In this document: positions 8,705 to 16,357 of the stretch, in pieces
How the letters are laid out: each line of letters opens with the position of its first letter
Numbering within the stretch: the stretch's first letter is position 1
Assembly (NCBI GenBank): GCA_038228695.1
Contig: JBBRPA010000009.1
Span: 10,369 to 74,368 of the forward strand
DNA from: DASVRZ01 sp038228695
GTDB lineage: Bacteria; Verrucomicrobiota; Verrucomicrobiia; Chthoniobacterales; DASVRZ01
Direction of reading: 5' to 3'
Length of the DNA stretch: 64,000 nucleotides
Translations under genes and position numbers: made by a program
Notes under the pieces: generated by a model
Database searches by the model: none
Told to the model about the DNA's origin: nothing
What the model saw: the letters and a program-made list of their open reading frames with translations, nothing else

Positions 8705-9223
8705 ATGGAACTCAATCACTGGACTCACCAATTTCGCACCATTTACGATCAGGCCGTCGCGCAATATCAGAGCGGCCAGCGCGGTGCCGACACTTTCTTT
8801 AACCCGGATCAGTTTTCCTTCCTCGCCTCCATCGGTTTGCGCCCGATCCACGTTTACGATTATGCCGAAGACTTCGTTGGTCGCGGTGAACCCGACTCGG
8901 ACACTGCGCTTCTGATGGTCGCGGCCCGCCGTGATTATTTTCTACACGAGCTGCACGGCCAATGGAGTGCCACGCCGATCCGCGAGGTCGATCTTCCGTC
9001 GAAGGATGAAGCCTACGCCGACATCGAATGGCTTCCGCGGATCATTCCCAAGGCAAAGGCTTTTCTCGAAGGCGCGTTGCCACCCGAGATTATGTATTGC
9101 TGCGGCGGTGACCGGAAATTTTTCAAAGCTAATAACGTTCATCCGGCCGACTTTCTCCGCGTGACATGGTCCGTCAAAGCCGACCGCGACAAATTGGCCG
9201 ATTACGTTAAATCGAAGCACTAA
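8705..9223 (+). CDS. DUF5069-like protein of unknown function
   Basis: 172 aa from the ATG at 8705 (MELNHWTHQFRTIYDQA). A TTG 48 bp upstream could extend it, but the ATG gives the more natural N-terminus. The C-terminal half (LPRIIPKAKAFLEGALPPEI, then GDRKFFKANNVHPADFLRVTW) looks like the DUF5069 family, which is common in Verrucomicrobiota. I base this on recall of the pattern rather than an alignment. The protein is soluble and lacks a signal peptide or a metal motif that I can recognise. It lies 15 bp upstream of a lipoprotein gene and may share its transcript. Confidence 0.7.
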   Translation: MELNHWTHQFRTIYDQAVAQYQSGQRGADTFFNPDQFSFLASIGLRPIHVYDYAEDFVGRGEPDSDTALLMVAARRDYFLHELHGQWSATPIREVDLPSKDEAYADIEWLPRIIPKAKAFLEGALPPEIMYCCGGDRKFFKANNVHPADFLRVTWSVKADRDKLADYVKSKH

Positions 9224-9238
9224 CCTAACGAGGTTAAC

Positions 9239-10018
9239 ATGACCCGCTGCTTCCTCCTGTCGCTCGCACTCTTCCTCGGAGCGTGCGCCACTCCAAAGAT
9301 CAGCCCGCGGCCGGTCACCCGCTCCGAGCCTGCTGCCACCGCTCTCGTCGCTAAGTCGCAGGCGGCGCATGGAGCGGACGCCTTTCGCAAGATTCACACG
9401 GTCGAGCTTTCCTATGATGGCAAGTGGGCTGCGGTCGGTCCGAAGTTTCAGCCTATCCTTGCCGACACGAGCTTTCGAGGTGGTTCCCGCGAACGCTATG
9501 ACCTGCGCCGCAGAACCGTGCGGCAAGAACACACCGGGGTTGCTGGTAGAAAAGAGGTTCGGCGCGCGGTCGGCGAAGTCGCAGTGACTTACAACGGCGT
9601 CCGCTCGAACGATCAAGAGGTCTTGCGAGCCGCGGCGCTGGTCGCTGATGCTTACACGCTCTTTTTGCTCGGGCCGTTTTACTTTGACCGCCCCGGCGTC
9701 GTCCTCGTCACTGCTGGAGAGGGAACGGTGGACCGCCAACCGTGCGATCAGGTACTAGCCATTCTCACGCCGGGCTTTGGTTTCGCGAAGGAGGATCGAG
9801 TATTACTCTCGATCGACCGCGCCACCCGCCAACTCCGCCGGGTTCGCATGACCTTGAACGGCCTCGACAGTACCATCGGCGCAGAGGTGGACATTACCTT
9901 CCGCGATTTCCGTAGGATCGATGGCGTGCTTTGGCCGACCGATTTCGACGAGCGCATTCGGGTTCCCTTCGACCTGCATGCGCATCATTGGAAATTGGTT
10001 AGTCTGACCACTAACTAA
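9239..10018 (+). CDS. predicted lipoprotein of unknown function
   Basis: 259 aa. The N-terminus MTRCFLLSLALFLGAC is a lipoprotein signal with the lipobox LGAC, so the mature protein should start at Cys16. The body is beta-rich (VELSYDGKWAAVGPKFQPIL ... DITFRDFRRIDGVLWPTDFD). Its plan of helix (KSQAAHGADAFRKIHTVELS) followed by antiparallel strands recalls LolA/LolB- or DUF4292-like folds. That likeness is an inference. It follows the DUF5069-like gene by 15 bp and converges on katG with only 33 bp between the stops. Confidence 0.75.
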   Translation: MTRCFLLSLALFLGACATPKISPRPVTRSEPAATALVAKSQAAHGADAFRKIHTVELSYDGKWAAVGPKFQPILADTSFRGGSRERYDLRRRTVRQEHTGVAGRKEVRRAVGEVAVTYNGVRSNDQEVLRAAALVADAYTLFLLGPFYFDRPGVVLVTAGEGTVDRQPCDQVLAILTPGFGFAKEDRVLLSIDRATRQLRRVRMTLNGLDSTIGAEVDITFRDFRRIDGVLWPTDFDERIRVPFDLHAHHWKLVSLTTN

Positions 10019-10051
10019 TCATTTCACCGATCTCCGGAGAAGTTGACGCGA

Positions 10052-12304
10052 TCAGGCGAGGTCGAAGCGGTCGAGATTCATTACCTTGTCCCAAGCGGCA
10101 ACAAAGTCGGCGACGAATTTCTTCTCGCCGTCGGCGCAAGCGTAAACTTCTGCGAAGGCGCGGAGTTGGGAGTTCGATCCGAAGACGAGGTCCGCCCGGG
10201 TGCCGGACCATTTCGGGGCACCGGTTGCGCGGTCGAAACCAGCGAAGGCGTTGCCGCAGGGTGAGACCTGTTTCCACTCCGTGCCCATGTCGAGCAGGTT
10301 GACGAAAAAGTCGTTAGTTAGAAGTCCGGGCCGCTGAGTGAGCACGCCGTGGGCAGTGCCGCCAGCGTTCGCTTGGAGGACGCGTAACCCGCCGATGAGG
10401 GCGGTCATTTCGGGCGCGGTGAGAGTTAGGAGTTGCGCTTTGTCGATCAGCAACGCTTCGGCCGGCACGGTGTAGCGGCCCTTGAGGTAGTTGCGGAAGC
10501 CATCGGCGATCGGTTCGAGGACCGCGAACGACTCGATGTCGGTTTGTTCCTGAGAAGCGTCCATCCGGCCCGGGGTGAAGGAAACCGTGACATCGTGTCC
10601 GGCGCTTTTTGCGGCTTGTTCAACGCCTGCGCAACCAGCGAGAACGATGAGATCCGCGAGGGAGATTTTTTTTCCTCCGGGTGCAGCGCGGTTGAAGTCG
10701 TTTTGGATCGCCTCCAGAATTTCGAGAACGCGGGCGATCTGGGTGGGTTGGTTAACTTCCCAATCTTTCTGCGGGGCAAGGCGGAGGCGGGCTCCGTTGG
10801 CACCGCCACGTTTATCGGAACCGCGGAAGGTCGAGGCAGAGGCCCAAGCGGTGGACACGACTTCGGAAACGGATAGACCGGAGGCAAGAATTTGCTTCTT
10901 CAGCGAGGCGATGTCGGACGCGTCAATCAGCGGATGATCGACGGCGGGAATCGGATCCTGCCAGATGAGTTCCTCAGCGGGAATATCCGATCCGAGGTAG
11001 CGGGCACGGGGCCCCATGTCGCGGTGGGTGAGCTTGAACCAAGCGCGCGCGAAGGCGTCGGCAAACTGGTCAGGATTCTCGAGGAAACGGCGGGAGATTT
11101 TTTCGTAGGCCGGATCCACTCGCAGCGCAATGTCGGTGGTGAGCATCGACGGACCAACGCGCTGGGCGGGGTCATGGGCATGCGGGACGGTGCCTGCGCC
11201 TGCGCCGTTTTTCGGTTTCCACTGGTGCGCACCGGCGGGGCTTTTGGTGAGTTCCCACTCGTAGCCGAAGAGGTTTTCGAGGTAGTTGATGCTCCACTTC
11301 GTCGGGGTTGTCGTCCAAGTGACTTCGAGTCCGCTAGTGATGGTGTCGCCACCTTTGCCCGAGCCAAAACTGCTTTTCCAGCCCATGCCTTGCTCTTCTA
11401 GTGGGGCGCTCTCGGGATCGGGGCCGATGTGGGAGGCAGGGCCGGCGCCGTGGGTTTTGCCGAAGCTGTGCCCGCCGGCGATGAGCGCGACGGTTTCCTC
11501 GTCGTTCATGGCCATGCGCGCGAAGGTCTCGCGAATGTCGCGGGCGGAGAGGAGAGGATCGGGGTTTCCATCCGGGCCCTCGGGGTTAACGTAGATCAGG
11601 CCCATTTGCACGGCAGCGAGCGGGTTTTCGAGATCGCGTGAGTGGATTTGGCCGTCGGCGGTGTCGTCGGTCACGAGTACGCCGCCTTCCTTCTCAACGC
11701 CTTCTGATCCCTGCGCATACCGAACGTCACCTCCGAGCCAATTGGTTTCGCGGCCCCAGTAAACATCTTGGTCTGGTTCCCATGTGTCTTCGCGGCCGCC
11801 GGCGAATCCAAAGGTTTTGAAGCCCATGGTTTCGAGGGCGACATTCCCGATCAGCACAAAAAGATCGGCCCAGGAAAGTTTGCGTCCGTATTTCTGTTTC
11901 ACCGGCCAAAGGAGGCGGCGGGCTTTGTCGAGGTTCGTGTTATCCGGCCAACTGTTCAGCGGGGCAAAACGTTGTTGACCACGACCCGCGCCACCGCGTC
12001 CGTCGCCTGTGCGATAGGTGCCCGCGCTGTGCCAGGCCAGGCGAATGAAGAAACCGCCATAGTGGCCAAAGTCGGCGGGCCACCAGTCCTGCGATTCGGT
12101 CATTAGGTTGGCGAGATCTTTTTTGACGGCGGCGAGATCGAGGGTTTTGAATTCGGCGGCGTAATCGAAGTCTCCGCCCATCGGGTTGGATTTGGAGGAA
12201 TGCTGGTGGAGTAGTTCGACTTTCAACTGGTTAGGCCACCAGTCAGAATTTTTTGTTCCGCCGCCAGCGGTTTGATGAAAGGGACATTGCGATGCAGTGG
12301 ACAT
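10052..12304 (-). CDS. katG: catalase-peroxidase
   Basis: 750 aa, the standard length. The distal active site is RLAWHSAGTYR (Arg88, Trp91, His92). The Met-Tyr-Trp adduct that gives catalase activity can be built from Trp91, Tyr238 (IYVNPEG) and Met264 (FARMAMND). The proximal haem ligand is His279 in AGGHSFGKTHGAG. Both the functional N-domain and the degenerate C-terminal domain are present. KatG removes hydrogen peroxide in the cytoplasm. The gene is monocistronic as far as can be seen: 215 bp separate it from the NIL-domain gene upstream on the same strand, and the lipoprotein gene is convergent. I see no clear OxyR or PerR box. Confidence 0.97.
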   Translation of the reverse strand: MSTASQCPFHQTAGGGTKNSDWWPNQLKVELLHQHSSKSNPMGGDFDYAAEFKTLDLAAVKKDLANLMTESQDWWPADFGHYGGFFIRLAWHSAGTYRTGDGRGGAGRGQQRFAPLNSWPDNTNLDKARRLLWPVKQKYGRKLSWADLFVLIGNVALETMGFKTFGFAGGREDTWEPDQDVYWGRETNWLGGDVRYAQGSEGVEKEGGVLVTDDTADGQIHSRDLENPLAAVQMGLIYVNPEGPDGNPDPLLSARDIRETFARMAMNDEETVALIAGGHSFGKTHGAGPASHIGPDPESAPLEEQGMGWKSSFGSGKGGDTITSGLEVTWTTTPTKWSINYLENLFGYEWELTKSPAGAHQWKPKNGAGAGTVPHAHDPAQRVGPSMLTTDIALRVDPAYEKISRRFLENPDQFADAFARAWFKLTHRDMGPRARYLGSDIPAEELIWQDPIPAVDHPLIDASDIASLKKQILASGLSVSEVVSTAWASASTFRGSDKRGGANGARLRLAPQKDWEVNQPTQIARVLEILEAIQNDFNRAAPGGKKISLADLIVLAGCAGVEQAAKSAGHDVTVSFTPGRMDASQEQTDIESFAVLEPIADGFRNYLKGRYTVPAEALLIDKAQLLTLTAPEMTALIGGLRVLQANAGGTAHGVLTQRPGLLTNDFFVNLLDMGTEWKQVSPCGNAFAGFDRATGAPKWSGTRADLVFGSNSQLRAFAEVYACADGEKKFVADFVAAWDKVMNLDRFDLA

Positions 12305-12519
12305 AGGTCAGTGATGAGTTGAGGATTCTACAGGCAACAGAACCAGAATTCGCGTCGTTTTTTTGAAAAAAATTCTTCGTCTGGTTACTATCAGCTCTGC
12401 CTCGCCAAAGTGGCGTCAACCCGCGCCAGCGGCAAGGGAGTTCTTGAAACTAATTGAGGCGCGATTTGCCGGGAAAGGCAAAGGTTAGCCGACACGGGAA
12501 ATCGTGCAGGGGAAGGTTT

Positions 12520-12768
12520 TTATCCTTCGATGACGTTGATCTCGAGCGGTTCGACTTTGACCCCAGTTTTTTCCAACCATTGGATGGCGGCGAAGATTTT
12601 TTCGCGTTCGCCTTCGACTTCGAGCGACATCACGCCGGCGTCCTTACTGACTGAGGCTTGGCGAATGTTGGTCACCAAGCCAAACTGGGTGACCAGCTCG
12701 TAAACGATGGGTTGCTTGACGAGTTCGCCCGGGAAATCGAGCCAGAAGCGTTTTTTTTCGATGGCCAT
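12520..12768 (-). CDS. NIL-domain protein
   Basis: 82 aa, a single NIL domain (MAIEKKRFWLDFPGELVKQP ... ITYEL-like VYELVTQFGLVTNIRQASVS). NIL domains are small ferredoxin-like-fold modules first noted at the C-terminus of methionine ABC-transporter ATPases (MetN), where they bind methionine. They also accompany ferredoxins in the anaerobic homocysteine-forming system. This one is free-standing. It begins 6 bp after the MoaD-like gene, which follows the threonine-synthase-family gene, all behind a SAM riboswitch. A role in methionine sensing or sulfur transfer is therefore likely. Start context and spacing leave little doubt that it is a real gene. Confidence 0.85.
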   Translation of the reverse strand: MAIEKKRFWLDFPGELVKQPIVYELVTQFGLVTNIRQASVSKDAGVMSLEVEGEREKIFAAIQWLEKTGVKVEPLEINVIEG

Positions 12769-12774
12769 AATGTT

Positions 12775-13050
12775 CTAACCTCCGGCGATTGCGGGCACGA
12801 TGCTGATTTCGTCACCGGCCTTCACGGCCGTCTCGTTTTCCTGCAAAAAGCGGATGTCCTCGTCGTTCAGGTAAACGTTGACGAAACGGCGGACGCGGCC
12901 GGATTCGTCGCAAATGCGCTCTTTTAATCCGGGGAAACTCACATCGAGATGATCGAGCAGCGCCTGCACGGTGTCGCCCTCGGCTTGGACGACTTCCTGT
13001 TCGTTGGTGAGCCGGCGGAGCGGGGTGGGAATACGAATGTTAGTGGGCAT
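12775..13050 (-). CDS. MoaD/ThiS family sulfur-carrier protein
   Basis: 91 aa with a beta-grasp pattern and the C-terminal tail DEISIVPAIAGG. The terminal Gly-Gly is the site that is adenylated and turned into a thiocarboxylate in MoaD, ThiS, CysO and HcyS. No moaE, thiG or other molybdopterin/thiamine gene is near. Instead the gene sits 25 bp downstream of a fold-type-II PLP enzyme and 6 bp upstream of a NIL-domain gene, like the mycobacterial CysO-CysM pairing. The likely job is donation of sulfur to the PLP enzyme. The activating E1-like enzyme (MoeB/ThiF type) is not in the window. Confidence 0.88.
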   Translation of the reverse strand: MPTNIRIPTPLRRLTNEQEVVQAEGDTVQALLDHLDVSFPGLKERICDESGRVRRFVNVYLNDEDIRFLQENETAVKAGDEISIVPAIAGG

Positions 13051-13075
13051 GTTTTGAGTAAATTAGCTCTTCTTT

Positions 13076-14341
13076 TTAACTTTTGGCGAGTTCTTTGCCA
13101 ATAAGTTCGTCAAACTCGCGCAAGCTGGGGTTGATCAGGCGAGGTTCGCCGCATTTGCCGATGATGGCTTCTTGCGTTTTCAAGCCGTGACCGGTGATGC
13201 AGAGAACGGCGCTTTCGTTCGCGGGAATCTTGCCGGTGGCGATGAGTTTTTTGGCGCAGGCAACCGTGACACCGCCTGCCGTCTCGGCGAAAATGCCCGT
13301 GGTTTCGGCGAGCAACTTGATGCCCTCGACCACTTCCTCGTCGGTGCAGTCTTCGGCGGAGCCCCCGGTTTCGGTCATCGATTTGATGGCGTAATAGCCG
13401 TCCGCCGGGGTGCCGATGGCGAGCGATTTCACAATCGTGTTTGGTTTGGCGACGGGTTTAACGATGTCGGAGCCGCGCTTCATGGCCTCGGAGATCGGGC
13501 CGCACCCGGACGCCTGAGCGCCGTGGATCGCGTAGGGCGAATGATCGACGATGCCGAGTTGGAGAAACTCTTTGTAAGACTTGTGAATCTTGGTCAGCAA
13601 CGACCCGCTCGCCATGCAGACGACAGTGTGGCGCGGCAATTTCCAGCCGAGTTGCTCCATGATTTCGAAGCCCATCGTCTTTGAACCTTCCGCGTAATAA
13701 GGGCGGAGGTTGACGTTGACGAAGCCCCAGCCATATTTGCCGGCGATTTCAGAGCAAAGGCGGTTGACCTGATCGTAAGCACCATGGATGCCGATGACTT
13801 TTGTGCCGTAAACGAGCGAACCAAGGACTTTTCCCTGCTCGAGATCGGCGGGGATGAGCACGTAACTTTCGAGTCCGGCAGAGGCGGCGTTGGCGGCGAC
13901 GGAATTCGCGAGATTACCGGTCGAAGCGCAAGCGACGATCTTGAAGCCGAGCTCTTTGGCGCGGCTCAGGGCGACCGAAACAACGCGATCCTTAAAGGAC
14001 AGCGTGGGGTAGTTGACCGTGTCGTTTTTGATAAAAAGTTCGCGAATACCCAACGCCTTGGCCAGACGCGGGACCGAGACCAGCGGCGTAAATCCGACCT
14101 GTTGCCCAACCGTGGGCAGGCCGTCGATCGGGAGCAATTCCCGATAGCGCCACATCGATTGCGGGCGCGATTCGATCACTTGCCGGTTAAGCACCGCGCC
14201 GATCGCTTCGTAGTCGTAGGCCGCTTCGAGCGGGCCGAAATCGTATTCGCAAATGTGGATCGCCTGCTTCGGATAGAGGCGTCCGCATTCGCGACATTTC
14301 AAGTTCGAGAAATAAGGTTTCGTTTCAGTTGTGGTTTCCAT
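13076..14341 (-). CDS. threonine synthase family PLP enzyme (possible thiocarboxylate-dependent homocysteine synthase)
   Basis: 421 aa, fold-type-II PLP enzyme. The PLP lysine is in PTLSFKDRV (Lys117), with the phosphate-binding loop CASTGNLANSVAA. An N-terminal zinc-ribbon-like segment holds Cys16, Cys19 and Cys31 (LKCRECGRLY ... HICEYD). By family this is threonine synthase (ThrC), which turns O-phosphohomoserine into threonine. The context is unusual: the transcript begins with a SAM-I riboswitch and continues with a MoaD-type sulfur carrier and a NIL-domain gene. SAM repression and a sulfur carrier point to gamma-replacement on phosphohomoserine, giving homocysteine, or to dual use. A true ThrC regulated by SAM remains possible, because SAM is an allosteric effector of plant threonine synthase. 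Family assignment is firm; reaction is open. Confidence 0.85.
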   Translation of the reverse strand: METTTETKPYFSNLKCRECGRLYPKQAIHICEYDFGPLEAAYDYEAIGAVLNRQVIESRPQSMWRYRELLPIDGLPTVGQQVGFTPLVSVPRLAKALGIRELFIKNDTVNYPTLSFKDRVVSVALSRAKELGFKIVACASTGNLANSVAANAASAGLESYVLIPADLEQGKVLGSLVYGTKVIGIHGAYDQVNRLCSEIAGKYGWGFVNVNLRPYYAEGSKTMGFEIMEQLGWKLPRHTVVCMASGSLLTKIHKSYKEFLQLGIVDHSPYAIHGAQASGCGPISEAMKRGSDIVKPVAKPNTIVKSLAIGTPADGYYAIKSMTETGGSAEDCTDEEVVEGIKLLAETTGIFAETAGGVTVACAKKLIATGKIPANESAVLCITGHGLKTQEAIIGKCGEPRLINPSLREFDELIGKELAKS

Positions 14342-14457
14342 GGTCTTGCAAATTTTTCGCTCCGATCCAGAACGGCCGGGGTTTGGAATCGCCGGGAGAT
14401 GAAGAGTCGAAAAACCCCGAAAGTTTCGCTTTGGAAATGCGGCCCACGGATTTTTCC

Positions 14458-14597
14458 CTCATCTTCTCCCGACAAACTCGCGCTCGCCGGAACTGGATTT
14501 GGCACCCGGTCCTTTTCGTCGCAAGTCGAAACCTGCGCCAATCAGCGGTTGCCGTGACTTCATCGGGCCAGTCCCTCAGTCACTCTGGATAAGAGTT
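14458..14597 (-). promoter_or_regulatory. SAM-I (S-box) riboswitch aptamer
   Basis: Read on the minus strand from 14597, the RNA shows the S-box core in order: CTTATCCAGAG; GTGACT pairing with AGTCAC (P2); the kink/pseudoknot segment GAGGGACTGGCCCGATGAA; CGGCAACC; a variable P3 arm; GGTGCCAAATCC; and finally GATGAG (14458-14463), which pairs with CTTATC to close P1. These are the conserved SAM-I consensus blocks. It precedes the PLP-enzyme ATG (14341) by about 116 nt. The expression platform is not obvious: a GGGG followed by TTTTT occurs at about 14410-14420, but its stem is weak, so termination or start-site control are both possible. High SAM should turn the operon off. Confidence 0.92.
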
Positions 14598-14603
14598 GGA
14601 CGA

Positions 14604-14631
14604 AGGATAATGCATTGGGTCCCCGCGTCAA
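14604..14631 (-). promoter_or_regulatory. sigma-70-type promoter for the SAM-riboswitch operon
   Basis: On the minus strand, TTGACG (14631-14626) and TATCCT (14609-14604) are separated by 16 bp. Transcription about 6-7 nt after the -10 box would begin near 14597, exactly at the first base of the riboswitch P1 stem. The agreement of the two independent predictions raises confidence in both. Confidence 0.6.
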
Positions 14632-14706
14632 AAAAAATTTGCCTCCCATCTCTCCAGCCGAAAATCTCGCGGGACGTCCGGAGTTTTCCGGTTAAAGTTT
14701 CGCACC

Positions 14707-15831
14707 TTGAAACGACTCCGCTCCTTTTCTGGCTGGCTGCTCGCTGGGTTGATGTCCATCGCGGCCGTGCAAGCGCAGAGTCTCCGACTGATCGGACGGG
14801 CCACCTTACCGCATGGGATGGCAGTTGGAAAAACGCAGCTTGGCGGTTTGTCCGGCGTTTCTTGGGATTCGGCGACGAAGACTTTCTGGGCGATTTCGGA
14901 CGATTCGTCCTATAAAGGCGGTCCACCTCGTGCGTATCAGCTTTCCGTGCGACTTGACGGAGGTGCCGACTTGGAGCCCCGCGTCCTCGGCACGCTGACC
15001 CTTCGCGATGAAAACGGTCGGCCTTTTCCCGTGGCGGACTGCGAAGGCATTGCCTGCACCGGGCGCAGCGCAGTTTGGGTGAGCAGCGAGGGACGCGCCG
15101 GTAAAAACGGCGCTCTGCCTTGGGTCCGTCTCTTTTCCCTGAGCAGCGGTAAAGCCCTCCGCAGCCTGACCCTGCCCGACGTATTTTTGCCGAAGAACGT
15201 TGCGGGTAAAAACGTCCCGATCAATGACCCGACCGAGGTGAGCGGCATTGTCGGCAACAAATCGCTCGAATCGTGCTCCGTCACCCCTGATTTGGGCACG
15301 GTTTACACGGCGAATGAAACGTCGCTCGTCCAGGAAAAAATGCCGGGCGAGAACAAGGGCGGCGCGGGTATTTTCAATCGCACGCAGGTTCGCATCGCTG
15401 CCTTCGACGCGCGGACCGGGCGTTGTCTGAGCCAAAAAATTTATGTCTCCGACGCGGGCTGCCTTTTCGGTTCCATTTCCGATCTCGCCGCTACCGACAA
15501 CCGCGGCGGGTTGCTCGTCCTCGAGCGGCGCGTTGTCCGATTGCAGGAAGGCCCGGGCGCGTGCGGGATTCGGATTTATCGCGTAAACTTCTCCGATCCA
15601 GCAGCGACCGACGTGCGGTCGTTCGCCAGCGTGACCGAACAAAAAATCGTTCCGCTCCGGAAAACCTTGGTCTATGACTCACAAGCTACTGGTCTGGAGC
15701 GGGCGGATAATTTAGAAGGAATGGCGGTCGTTCCTCTGCCCAACGGACTAACGGGACTGCTCATGGTGAGTGACGATAACTTCAAAACGAGCCAAGAAAC
15801 CCAAATTATGCTATTTAGATTGGTCGAATAA
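14707..15831 (+). CDS. secreted esterase-like phytase-domain protein
   Basis: 374 aa. The start is a TTG at 14707; it is chosen because it gives a good signal peptide (MKRLRSFSGWLLAGLMSIAAVQAQ) and no ATG lies nearby. The body matches the phytase-like/esterase-like beta-propeller domain: LGGLSGVSWDSATKTFWAIS, the NLEGMAV strand near the end (Leu-Glu-Gly-Met), and acidic loops. Members are exported and are often found near phosphate or DNA-scavenging genes. The substrate is not known from sequence. It is transcribed away from the riboswitch operon and the next gene starts one base after its stop. Confidence 0.8.
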   Translation: MKRLRSFSGWLLAGLMSIAAVQAQSLRLIGRATLPHGMAVGKTQLGGLSGVSWDSATKTFWAISDDSSYKGGPPRAYQLSVRLDGGADLEPRVLGTLTLRDENGRPFPVADCEGIACTGRSAVWVSSEGRAGKNGALPWVRLFSLSSGKALRSLTLPDVFLPKNVAGKNVPINDPTEVSGIVGNKSLESCSVTPDLGTVYTANETSLVQEKMPGENKGGAGIFNRTQVRIAAFDARTGRCLSQKIYVSDAGCLFGSISDLAATDNRGGLLVLERRVVRLQEGPGACGIRIYRVNFSDPAATDVRSFASVTEQKIVPLRKTLVYDSQATGLERADNLEGMAVVPLPNGLTGLLMVSDDNFKTSQETQIMLFRLVE

Positions 15832-15832
15832 A

Positions 15833-16357
15833 ATGAAAGTAATCCTAAAAAACACACCTAGCATTTTTCTCCTGATCACCTCGGTCTGGCTTTTTTCCGC
15901 GACGGCCAAAGCCGAGGACAAAGCGGGCTACCGGATTACGGTCCAGAAAACCACCCTGACCCGGGATGATATTCGCACGGCCGACGCGTATGCCGACCGG
16001 ATTGACCGGACGCTGGGCTTAAAAGTGGCAATCAAGAATGTTTCGATGAAAGACAAGGCGGAGGCGGAAATCAGCTACGCCATTATCGTTAGCCGCTGGG
16101 GATATAGTCCGCCTCGCTACGAAAAATATCAGGGCAAAGAAAAACTGGCCGCACTGAAACCACAGGAGGAAGTTGATCTAACCCTTGGAAAAGCACGCAT
16201 CGGCGGTTATGCAAACTATGCGAACAAACGCTACCAAGACAAAGTTGAGGTTTGGCAAGTGGCTATCATTCAGGAGGGTAAGGAAATCGCGAATTTCACT
16301 AACGGTAGCAACTACGAGCGGTTAAACGCCAAGTCCATCAAACCCTCCGAGCAGTGA
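15833..16357 (+). CDS. small exported protein of unknown function
   Basis: 174 aa from the ATG at 15833, one base after the preceding stop. The signal peptide is MKVILKNTPSIFLLITSVWL with cleavage near TAKAED. The mature part is beta-rich (GYRITVQKTTL, LGLKVAIKNVSMKDKAEAEI, VEVWQVAIIQEGKEIANFT). No motif is recognisable. The local base composition is lower in GC than the neighbours. Its stop overlaps the hemL start (GTGA), suggesting translational coupling, although a functional link with haem synthesis is not evident. Confidence 0.65.
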   Translation: MKVILKNTPSIFLLITSVWLFSATAKAEDKAGYRITVQKTTLTRDDIRTADAYADRIDRTLGLKVAIKNVSMKDKAEAEISYAIIVSRWGYSPPRYEKYQGKEKLAALKPQEEVDLTLGKARIGGYANYANKRYQDKVEVWQVAIIQEGKEIANFTNGSNYERLNAKSIKPSEQ

